Shown: positions 48,404-55,137 of the stretch, one piece after another | Layout: the number at the start of each line of letters is the position of its first letter | Position numbering within the stretch: position 1 is the stretch's first letter | Source of the DNA: CAWGJC01 sp965276665 | Lineage (GTDB): Bacteria > Pseudomonadota > Alphaproteobacteria > Acetobacterales > Acetobacteraceae | NCBI GenBank assembly: GCA_965276665.1 | Contig: OZ255620.1 | Span: 2,542,001-2,606,000, forward strand | Length of the DNA: 64,000 bases | Direction of reading: 5' to 3' | Translations under genes and position numbers: made by a program | Notes under the pieces: model-generated | What the model was told of the DNA's origin: nothing | Databases searched by the model: none | Seen by the model: only the letters and a program-made list of their open reading frames with translations

Positions 48404-50782
48404 ATGCCGCAGATCATCCATCTTCCCCCGGCCGGGCCGGCCAGCGGGGCGGAGCTGGTGCCGATCCATCAGAACGGGCGGGTGTCGCAGATCGCGCTGG
48501 CGACGCTGCTCGCCGGCACGCAGCCGAAATTGACGCTGGCCCCCGGCGTGCTGCTGGGACGAGTGTCTCCCGGTCCGGGACAGCCGGAGGTGGTGGCACT
48601 CGGCCGCGGACTCGCGATCAGCGACGGTTCGCTCCTGGTCGAGCCCGGCGCCACCGCCGGGCCTGCCGGTCCCGCCGGGCCGGCAGGCATGCCGGGTCCG
48701 CCGGGGGGCGCCGGGACGAGCCTGCTGGTGAGCGAGGGTGCGCCCGATGCCGCCAGCGGACGCGAGGGGGACACGCATCTCGACACCGCGACCGGCGACC
48801 TCCGCACCCGCCGCGGCGGCGCCTGGACCGCGAGCGGCAATCTGTCCGGCCAGCCGGGGCGCTCGCTCTGGACCGGCACGACCCCGCCCGATCCGGCGCT
48901 CGGCCGCGACGGCGAGACCTATCTCGACACCGCGACCGGCGACCTGTTCAGCCACCAGGGCGACGCCTGGACCAAGGTGCTGAACATCATGGGCACGCCG
49001 GGCCGGTCGCTGCGCAGCGGCCATGGCGCGCCCGACCCGCTGCTCGGCATCGCCGGCGACACCTATCTCGATCTCGACGCGGCGACGTTTCACGCGCACG
49101 GCGCGGATGGCTGGGAATTGGCCGCGACCCTGCGCGGGGCCGACGGGCGCACAGTGCTGCACGGCAGCGGACGGCCGCCCGGCGCGCTCGGCGCGCCGGG
49201 CGATGTCTTTCTCGATACGGCGCAAGGCGATCTGTTCACCCGCTCGTATGCCGGCTGGGCGCATGCAGCCAGTCTGGCCGGCCGGCCCGGACGCTCGTTC
49301 TGGGCCGCCGCCGGTGCCCCGGATCCGGCGCTTGGAGCCGATGGCGACAGCCATCTCGACACCATGACCGGCGATCTCGCCACGCGGATCGACGGGGCCT
49401 GGCGGCAGGCCGCCAATCTTATCGGGCCGCCCGGTCGCAATCTGTGGTCCGCCGCCGGGGCGCCCACCGAGCATCTCGGCGCGGCCGGCGACAGCTACAT
49501 CGACACCGATGCGGCGACACTGCACAGCCGCTCCGCCGAGGGCTGGCGCCAGGTCGCCTCCCTTGCCGGTCCCGCCGGCCGCAGCCTGTGGTCGGGTCAC
49601 GGCGAGCCCGCCGCCACGCTCGGCGCGGCCGGCGACAGTTTTCTCGATTTCGCGACCGGCGAGCTGTGGAGCCGCGACGAGACCGGCTGGGCGAAAAGCG
49701 CCTCGCTTCGTGGCGCCGACGGCCGCTCGATGCTGTCCGGTTCCGGCTCGCCGCCGCCCAATAACGGCGCGCCGGGCGATACCTGGCTCGACACCGGCGG
49801 CGGCGGGCTCTGGAGGCGGTACGGCGCGGGCTGGGAGCCCGCCGGCTCGCTACGCGGCGCGGACGGGCGGTCGCTCTGGTCCGGCCATGGCGCGCCCGGC
49901 CCGACGATCGGCCGGGAAAGCGACAGCTATATCGATGCCGAGACTGGCGAGCTCTGGTTCTGCGGCACCGACAAATGGTGGAAGCAGGCGAGCCTGGTCG
50001 GTCCTCCCGGCCGCTCCGTCTCCGCCGGACGCGGCGCGCCCCCGGCGAGCGGACAGGACGGCGATGGCTGGCTCGATGTCGCGACCGGCGACCTCTATGC
50101 CCGCGCCGCCGGCAGCTGGAGCAAGGCGAGCAATCTCCGCGGTCCCGGCGGACGGTCCATGCTGGTCGGGCGCGGCGCGCCCGCGACCGGGCTCGGGCAG
50201 GATGGCGACACCTTTCTCGATCCGGCCGAGGGCGATCTCTGGACGCGCGGCGCCGGGGTCTGGACCCGCGCCGCCGGCATCATCGGCAGCTCGCTGCTCA
50301 CCGGACGCGGCCGCCCGACGGCCAGTCTCGGACGTGACGGCGACACCTATCTCGACGCCGCCACCGGCGATCTGCTGCGCCGCTCGGGCGGCGGCTGGCT
50401 GCCGATCGGCAATCTCGCCATGCCGTCCGAGCTCGGCGGGACCGGAATGGTCACGCTCTCCTTCGCCGCCGGCGGCGGCGTGCTGCCACTGCCCGGGATC
50501 GGCACGTACGGGTTCGGCCGCATCACGGTCACCGCCGCCGATGCTGGCGGGGACGCGGCGCTCTGGCACGTGGACGGGCTGCTCGCGACGCGCGACGCCG
50601 CCGGGATCCGCCTTATCGGTGAACCGGTGATCGCATGCGCGCAGGCCACGCCGGGCCTCGCCGCGCGCGACATGCTTGCGGTCTCGGTCGAGACGGACGG
50701 TCTGCGTTTCACCGTCACTCCGCCGGACGCGAACGACACGCTGCGGGTGCAGCTCCGCGCGCCCGCGCCAGCGCCGACGTGA
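48404..50782 (+). CDS. Giant repeat fibre, twelve 48-residue repeats
   Basis: 792 residues. The N-terminal anchor (GAELVPIHQNGRVSQIALAT, VLLGRVSPGPGQPEVVALG) is a diverged copy of that in the preceding spike. A collagen-like (GPAGPAGPAGMPGPPGGAG) segment follows, then twelve tandem repeats of about 48 residues. The repeat consensus is S-L-x-SG-x-GAPDPxLGxxGDxYLDxxTGDLxxRxxxGW then xxAxLxGxxGR. The C-terminus has a beta head (GGTGMVTLSFAAGGGVLPL). Long flexible rod with a terminal receptor-binding domain. Confidence 0.82.
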   Translation: MPQIIHLPPAGPASGAELVPIHQNGRVSQIALATLLAGTQPKLTLAPGVLLGRVSPGPGQPEVVALGRGLAISDGSLLVEPGATAGPAGPAGPAGMPGPPGGAGTSLLVSEGAPDAASGREGDTHLDTATGDLRTRRGGAWTASGNLSGQPGRSLWTGTTPPDPALGRDGETYLDTATGDLFSHQGDAWTKVLNIMGTPGRSLRSGHGAPDPLLGIAGDTYLDLDAATFHAHGADGWELAATLRGADGRTVLHGSGRPPGALGAPGDVFLDTAQGDLFTRSYAGWAHAASLAGRPGRSFWAAAGAPDPALGADGDSHLDTMTGDLATRIDGAWRQAANLIGPPGRNLWSAAGAPTEHLGAAGDSYIDTDAATLHSRSAEGWRQVASLAGPAGRSLWSGHGEPAATLGAAGDSFLDFATGELWSRDETGWAKSASLRGADGRSMLSGSGSPPPNNGAPGDTWLDTGGGGLWRRYGAGWEPAGSLRGADGRSLWSGHGAPGPTIGRESDSYIDAETGELWFCGTDKWWKQASLVGPPGRSVSAGRGAPPASGQDGDGWLDVATGDLYARAAGSWSKASNLRGPGGRSMLVGRGAPATGLGQDGDTFLDPAEGDLWTRGAGVWTRAAGIIGSSLLTGRGRPTASLGRDGDTYLDAATGDLLRRSGGGWLPIGNLAMPSELGGTGMVTLSFAAGGGVLPLPGIGTYGFGRITVTAADAGGDAALWHVDGLLATRDAAGIRLIGEPVIACAQATPGLAARDMLAVSVETDGLRFTVTPPDANDTLRVQLRAPAPAPT

Positions 50783-50836
50783 CGCAGTCGGCACATACGA
50801 CAATTCCGATCCGCGTCGCCCGAAGGAACAACCCTC

Positions 50837-51238
50837 ATGGACGACACACCGCGACCGCCGTTCCTTGCGAACAAGGAAGATCCATCGGCGCGCATCGCTG
50901 CGCTGGAGGTGGAGATTCGCAACGCCGTTAACGCATTGGACCGCCTTGCCAACCGGCATTCAGAGCTCGATCACGCCTTGCGCGACAGCTCGGACCGGCA
51001 GACGCGCGCGCTCTCCGATCTTGCGGAGAAATTCGCGCGCTCGCTGCAGGACGTCACCGACAAATCGGCGACCGAGATGCGGGCGATCAAGGAAGGCTCC
51101 GCGGTCGAGCTCAAGGCGATCCGCGAGAGCGCGCTCAAGCGGGAAGACTTCATCTGGCTGCGCGGTGTCGTCACGACGGCAATATCCGCCCTCGTGACCG
51201 CTGGAATCACGTGGCTCGTACTCGGGCCGCACCATTGA
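50837..51238 (+). CDS. Coiled-coil protein with C-terminal membrane segment
   Basis: 133 residues. Residues 20-100 form a long amphipathic coiled coil (ARIAALEVEIRNAVNALDRLANRHSELDHALRD onward). The C-terminal FIWLRGVVTTAISALVTAGITWLVLG spans the membrane. Position in the lysis region suggests a spanin-like or holin-associated role, but no family is recognised. Confidence 0.55.
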   Translation: MDDTPRPPFLANKEDPSARIAALEVEIRNAVNALDRLANRHSELDHALRDSSDRQTRALSDLAEKFARSLQDVTDKSATEMRAIKEGSAVELKAIRESALKREDFIWLRGVVTTAISALVTAGITWLVLGPHH

Positions 51239-51279
51239 GCGCGCTGGAGCTTTCGCGACTGGATGAGAGGAATGCACGC

Positions 51280-51756
51280 ATGGTGACCCGTGTCGTGATC
51301 GGCGCCGCTGTCGGCATAATTTTCGCGCTGGCTCTCCCGAGCGTGCGTTTGGAATGGTTCGACCCGCGCGACTACTACACCTACCAGGGAACGTCCGGCC
51401 CGTTCGCGCTGGTCGCCGACGCTGAAGGCTCCGCCCATGCCGGGCAACCGATCAGCCGCGTGCATGCCGGCAGCAGCTTCGGCTGGATCAGCCGGCTCTG
51501 CTATGCGTCGGGCGTGAATGTCCGCGCCAGTGTCGAGCTGCGCGACGAGAACACGGGCGCCGTCGTCAACCAGCGCGAGACGGTCGCGACGCCGGATGAC
51601 CATCGCTGCGGCGACAAGCTGGCACAGATGCAAGTCCCGGCCGACGCGGCGCCCGGCCTTTATTCGGCCGAACGGACGCTCGTGATCCAACCTTCGAGCG
51701 GACCGCCCGTGTCGACCACGCTGCCGCCAATCGAAATCGAGGTGCTCGCGCCATGA
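51280..51756 (+). CDS. Membrane-anchored protein of unknown function
   Basis: 158 residues from the ATG preceded by GAGAGG. N-terminal segment VVIGAAVGIIFALALPS anchors a periplasmic domain of about 130 residues rich in beta strands (RASVELRDENTGAVVNQRETV, PGLYSAERTLVIQP), with two Cys. Stop overlaps the next ATG (ATGA). May be a lysogenic-conversion or lysis-accessory protein. Confidence 0.55.
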   Translation: MVTRVVIGAAVGIIFALALPSVRLEWFDPRDYYTYQGTSGPFALVADAEGSAHAGQPISRVHAGSSFGWISRLCYASGVNVRASVELRDENTGAVVNQRETVATPDDHRCGDKLAQMQVPADAAPGLYSAERTLVIQPSSGPPVSTTLPPIEIEVLAP

Positions 51757-52130
51757 ACCATTGGGGTCTCATCACGACTACGCCCGGCTTCGCGCCGGTC
51801 GGTACATGCCTGTACTGGAATCCCAACCTCATCACGCTGTCGATCGTCGGGCATCTCGGCTTCGCGCTGAGTTGCCTCGTCATCCCCGGCCAGATCGGAT
51901 GGGTGGCGCTCCGCGGCGGCCTGTCGGTGCCGGGCTGGGCCGCATTGCTGCTCTGCGCCTTCATCCTGCTGACCGGTGCCGAGCAGGTCATCGACGTGGT
52001 GACGCTGTTCCGGCCGATCTACTGGATCCAGGCGGCGGAGACGGCGGTCACTGCGCTGATCGCGCTCGCGACCGCGACGCTGCTGCCCTTCGAGGTCTTC
52101 ACCCGCATCCGCACAAGGAACCGGCAATGA
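51753..52130 (+). CDS. Stand-alone ethylene-receptor-like three-helix membrane domain, copper ligands absent
   Basis: 125 residues with three transmembrane helices. The pattern YWNPNLITLSIVGHLGFALS, IPGQIGWVALRGG, AFILLTGAEQVIDVVTLF, YWIQAAETAVTALIALATATLLPF aligns with the sensor domain of ETR1-type and bacterial hybrid kinases (YWNPxL..., IALxYxSIP, FGAFIxxCGxTH..., KxxTAxVSxxTAxxL..P). The copper-binding Cys/His of CGxTH is TGAEQ here. It ends right after helix 3, so there is no kinase part. It is ATGA-coupled to the endolysin gene, so a holin-type role is likely. Confidence 0.7.
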   Translation: MNHWGLITTTPGFAPVGTCLYWNPNLITLSIVGHLGFALSCLVIPGQIGWVALRGGLSVPGWAALLLCAFILLTGAEQVIDVVTLFRPIYWIQAAETAVTALIALATATLLPFEVFTRIRTRNRQ

Positions 52131-52651
52131 GCGCGTTCGACGCCGCCTTCGCACTCGTGGTGGGATCGGAAGGCGGCTATTCCACCGACCAGGCGGATCC
52201 CGGCAACTGGACAGGGGGCGCCTGCGGCAAGGGCGAGTGCCGCGGCACCAAATACGGCATCTCCGCGGCCGCCTACCCGACGCTCGATATCAGCAGCATG
52301 ACCGAAGCGGCGGCGCGCACGATCTACCAAACCGATTACTGGAACAACATCGCCGGCGACAAGCTGCCGCCGCCCCTCGCGCTGCTGATGTTCGACGCGG
52401 CGGTGAACAGCGGCGTGTCCCGCGCCGCGCGCTGGCTGCAGATGGCGCTCGGCGTGGCGGAAGACGGCGCGATCGGGCCGGAGACGCTCGCCGCGGTCAC
52501 CGCGAAATCCGGCCAAGGTGCGGCGCTGATGACGGAGTTCCTGGCCCAGCGCGTCAATTACATGGCCGGCTTGCCGACCTGGCGGAGCTTCGGCCTCGGC
52601 TGGTCGCGCCGGCTCTGCGCTTTGCCGTTCTCCGCGATGACGATGGGCTGA
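52127..52651 (+). CDS. Endolysin, GH108 N-acetylmuramidase
   Basis: 174 residues. SEGGYSTDQADPGNWTGG with catalytic Glu15, TKYGISAAAYPTLDI, and a C-terminal binding part FDAAVNSGVSRAARWLQMALGVAEDGAIGPETLAAV. Cleaves peptidoglycan for release. No signal peptide, so a holin is needed; two candidate membrane proteins flank it. A 36-bp minisatellite begins within its last codons. Confidence 0.9.
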   Translation: MSAFDAAFALVVGSEGGYSTDQADPGNWTGGACGKGECRGTKYGISAAAYPTLDISSMTEAAARTIYQTDYWNNIAGDKLPPPLALLMFDAAVNSGVSRAARWLQMALGVAEDGAIGPETLAAVTAKSGQGAALMTEFLAQRVNYMAGLPTWRSFGLGWSRRLCALPFSAMTMG

Positions 52652-52770
52652 CCGTCATCGCCCTGCTCCGCGATGACAATGCGCCGACCGTCATCGCCGT
52701 GCTCCGCGATGACAATGCGCCGACCGTCATCGCCCTGCTCCGCGATGACGGTGCGCCGACCGTCGCGCAA
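52630..52770. repeat. 36-bp minisatellite at the endolysin 3' end
   Basis: The unit begins ctccgcgatgac and includes gcgccgaccgtcatcgcc; almost four copies, at 52630, 52666, 52702 and 52738. The first overlaps the end of the endolysin gene. Confidence 0.85.
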
Positions 52771-52807
52771 TCCTCAACCGTTCCCGAACCTGACAAGGAG
52801 GCCACAC

Positions 52808-53389
52808 ATGGGCGCCCTGATTCCGCTCGCAATTACCGTCGCGCCCGAGCTCGCGCGCTGGATGTTCGGCGGCTCCGCCGCGAAAACCACCGCGGCGGTG
52901 ACACAGGCGGTGCAGACCGTCACCGGCACGACGGACGCCGACGCCGCAGCGTCGGTGCTGTCGCGCGACCCGGCGCTCGCCGTTCAGCTCCGCGTGCAGC
53001 TCGCGCAGATTGCCGCCTCGGCGCAGGCGGAAGCCGATTCCGCGCAGCTCGACACGCTGAAAACCAGCTTCGCCGACATCGCCAACGCACGCACGCAGAC
53101 CGTCACCCTGACCAGCCAGCATTCGCCGATCGCGTATGGCGCGCCGATCATCTCCGTCGTCGTGCTGCTGACATTCGGTATCACCATGTCCGTCGCGCTC
53201 ACGAAGGCAATGCCGCCCGGCAGCGAAACCATCCTCAACATGCTGCTCGGCACGCTCGCCGCCATGGCGACGAGCGTGGTGAGCTACTGGGTCGGCTCGT
53301 CCGTGGGATCCCTGAACAAGGATCGCCGCCTCGCACAGTTGCAGGATCAGACGATCGCCGCCGCCAACACGCCAACCGGCAGCGATTGA
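52808..53389 (+). CDS. GTA-type three-helix holin-like protein
   Basis: 193 residues after AAGGAGG. The N-terminal MGALIPLAITVAPELARWMFGG, long helical linker (DPALAVQLRVQLAQIAASAQAEAD) and two C-terminal hydrophobic segments (ISVVVLLTFGITMSVAL; LLGTLAAMATSVVSYWVG) match the holin family of 3TMs described for gene-transfer-agent release. Last gene of the late module, 21 bases before R1 copy D. Confidence 0.7.
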   Translation: MGALIPLAITVAPELARWMFGGSAAKTTAAVTQAVQTVTGTTDADAAASVLSRDPALAVQLRVQLAQIAASAQAEADSAQLDTLKTSFADIANARTQTVTLTSQHSPIAYGAPIISVVVLLTFGITMSVALTKAMPPGSETILNMLLGTLAAMATSVVSYWVGSSVGSLNKDRRLAQLQDQTIAAANTPTGSD

Positions 53390-53410
53390 GCCGGCAGCGG
53401 CGCGCGGCGC

Positions 53411-53541
53411 TAGAGCATTTTCACCTTCGGTGGAGTCGGCGCCGGCCCTCGCCCCCACCCGGCCCCCATCGGTAGTATACTTTCGTTGGGGGCCGGATGG
53501 GGGCGGGGGCCGGGTGGGGGCGAGGGCCGGCGCCGGCTTAA
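53411..53541. repeat. R1 palindromic repeat, copy D
   Basis: Starts tagagcattttcaccttcgg and has the centre atcggtagtatactttcgttg. The right arm is partly duplicated (two gggggcgggggccggg-like blocks). Its right end (cttaaatgc) supplies the TAA stop of the minus-strand HugZ gene. Marks the right edge of the prophage. Confidence 0.83.
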
Positions 53542-54323
53542 ATGCACTCGCCCGCGCGGGCGAGCCGCACCAGCTCGCGGCGCACAGCGGCGGCGTCGCG
53601 CACCGGCGCGCTCCAGGCGATGCGGCGCACCCGCTCGCCTTGCGCGAGATCGCAGCCATCGACATCCACCGCCACCATCCGCCACGCGCCCGCCTCCCCG
53701 GCGATCGCGGCAAGCGCGTCAGGGTGATCGCGGTTGCAATGCGCGATGATGCCGGCCTCGCTCGCGGCGAGGCGTGCGACCGAGCCCGCATCCGGCGCGA
53801 GCCTGGCCGCGCCGAGCCGCACCGCCCGGGCGAAACCGCCGACATAGAGCGCGCCCGCCGGCGCCAACCGCCACAGGGTGAAATCCGCGAAGCGCGCGTA
53901 CTCCGCCGCATAGGGGTGGATCGCGAGCCAGCGCGCCCGCAGCGCCGGGTCCTCGACCGGCGCCGCCACGCCGGTGACGCTGACGCGGGGGGCGGTCTGC
54001 GGATTGGCGCTCTCGGGCTCTCCCGTCGCCAGCAGCCCGCAGCGCGGGTCGCTCCTCAGGTGGCGCGTGTGCTCGGACAGCGAGGAGAGCAGCATCAGCA
54101 GCCCGAGATCGGGCGCCGCCGCGTGGGTGACCAGGGAGGCGAAGGGCTGGCCGCCCGCGCCCGTCGCCAGCGTCGCGGATCGCGCCGAGCGCAGCAGGCT
54201 GCGTGCCGCAAAGGCCACCCCCCGGTCTGCCTCCCCCGGGCCTGCCTCCCCCGGGCCTGCCTCCCCCGGGCCTGCTTCCCCCGGGCCTGCTTCCCCTGGG
54301 CCTGCTTCCCCTGGGCCTGCCAT
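53538..54323 (-). CDS. HugZ-like FMN-binding split-barrel protein
   Basis: 261 residues. After an N-terminal six-fold GPGEA tandem, the body (FAARSLLRSARSATLATGAGGQPFASLV, LLSSLSEHTRHLRSDPRCGLLA, PRVSVTGVAAPVEDP, RWLAIHPYAAEYARFADFTLWRLAPAGALYVGGFARA) is the pyridoxamine-phosphate-oxidase/HugZ heme-utilisation fold, and the C-terminal part IAHCNRDHPDALAAIAG is a DUF2470-type domain. Heme degradation or FMN-linked redox is expected. ATG at 54326 is an equal alternative. Confidence 0.8.
   Translation of the reverse strand: MAGPGEAGPGEAGPGEAGPGEAGPGEAGPGEADRGVAFAARSLLRSARSATLATGAGGQPFASLVTHAAAPDLGLLMLLSSLSEHTRHLRSDPRCGLLATGEPESANPQTAPRVSVTGVAAPVEDPALRARWLAIHPYAAEYARFADFTLWRLAPAGALYVGGFARAVRLGAARLAPDAGSVARLAASEAGIIAHCNRDHPDALAAIAGEAGAWRMVAVDVDGCDLAQGERVRRIAWSAPVRDAAAVRRELVRLARAGECI
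54233..54322. repeat. 15-bp VNTR in the HugZ N-terminus
   Basis: gcctgcctcccccgg and variants, about six copies, coding AGPGE units in frame on the minus strand. Length changes would be in frame and only alter the N-terminal tail. Confidence 0.88.
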
Positions 54324-54407
54324 CATTCGTTCACCGCTCGTCCCGGGTTGTGCCACAATTGGGGCGTTCCTTGCCGCACTGCCTTCCTGGCAGAAGGACC
54401 GCGTACC

Positions 54408-55109
54408 ATGAAGCAGACCATCGCCCTGGTCGATGACGACCGCAACATCCTCACCTCCGTCTCCATGACGCTGGAGCAGGAGGGGTTCCAGGTCCGCACC
54501 TACACCGATGGCGAGAGCGCGCTCCAGGGGCTCATCGCGCGCCCGGTCGATCTCGCCGTCCTCGACATCAAGATGCCGCGCATGGACGGCATGGAGTTGC
54601 TGCAACGGCTCCGCGCGCGGAGCGCCCTGCCGGTGATCTTCCTCACCAGCAAGGACGAGGAGGTGGACGAGCTGATGGGGCTGCGCCTCGGCGCCGACGA
54701 CTATATCACCAAGCCGTTCAGCCAGCGCCTGCTGATCGAGCGCATCCGCGCCCTGCTGCGGCGCAACGAGACCAGCCGCGCCGAAGGCTCGGGGACGACC
54801 GCCGGCGGCATCATGGCCCGCGGCGACCTGGTGCTCGACGAGACCAAGCACCAGTGCCTGTGGAAATCCCACGACATCCAGCTCACGGTGACGGAATTCC
54901 TGCTGGTCAAGGCGCTCGCCGCGCGGCCCGGCATGGTGAAGTCCCGCGACCAGCTGATCGACGCCGCCTATGGCGAGAACATCTACGTGGACGACCGCAC
55001 GATCGACAGCCACATCAAGCGGGTGCGCAAGAAGTTCCGCAACAGCGATGACAGCTTCAACCACATCGAGACGCTCTACGGCATCGGCTACCGCTACAAG
55101 GAGCAGTGA
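54408..55109 (+). CDS. chvI: ChvI-type OmpR-family response regulator
   Basis: 233 residues. Receiver: ALVDDDRNILTSVSMTLEQEG, phospho-acceptor Asp53 in AVLDIKMPRMDGMELL, switch Thr/Lys in FLTSKD and YITKPFS. The winged-helix DNA-binding domain runs IQLTVTEFLLVKALA to DDRTIDSHIKRVRKKFR, GIGYRYKEQ. High identity in feel to ChvI/ChvG of alphaproteobacteria, which responds to acid/envelope stress and controls surface, motility and symbiosis genes. chvG follows. Confidence 0.92.
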   Translation: MKQTIALVDDDRNILTSVSMTLEQEGFQVRTYTDGESALQGLIARPVDLAVLDIKMPRMDGMELLQRLRARSALPVIFLTSKDEEVDELMGLRLGADDYITKPFSQRLLIERIRALLRRNETSRAEGSGTTAGGIMARGDLVLDETKHQCLWKSHDIQLTVTEFLLVKALAARPGMVKSRDQLIDAAYGENIYVDDRTIDSHIKRVRKKFRNSDDSFNHIETLYGIGYRYKEQ

Positions 55110-55137
55110 GTTCGGAGGCAGCGATCGGGACGCCGTG

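Noticed and set aside
43923..50782. Diversity-generating retroelement targeting the fibres
   Set aside because: No reverse transcriptase gene or template/variable repeat pair seen around the fibre genes.
17640..53545. Attachment sites for the prophage
   Set aside because: No tRNA gene and no matching direct repeats found at the two edges; R1 and R2 lie near the edges but are dispersed host repeats.
54233..54322. Possible CRISPR array
   Set aside because: Units are contiguous with no spacers and lie in a coding region; a simple VNTR. The same holds for 52630-52770.
53974..54411. Plus-strand open frame before chvI
   Set aside because: It is the antisense reading of the HugZ gene and its GPGEA repeat.
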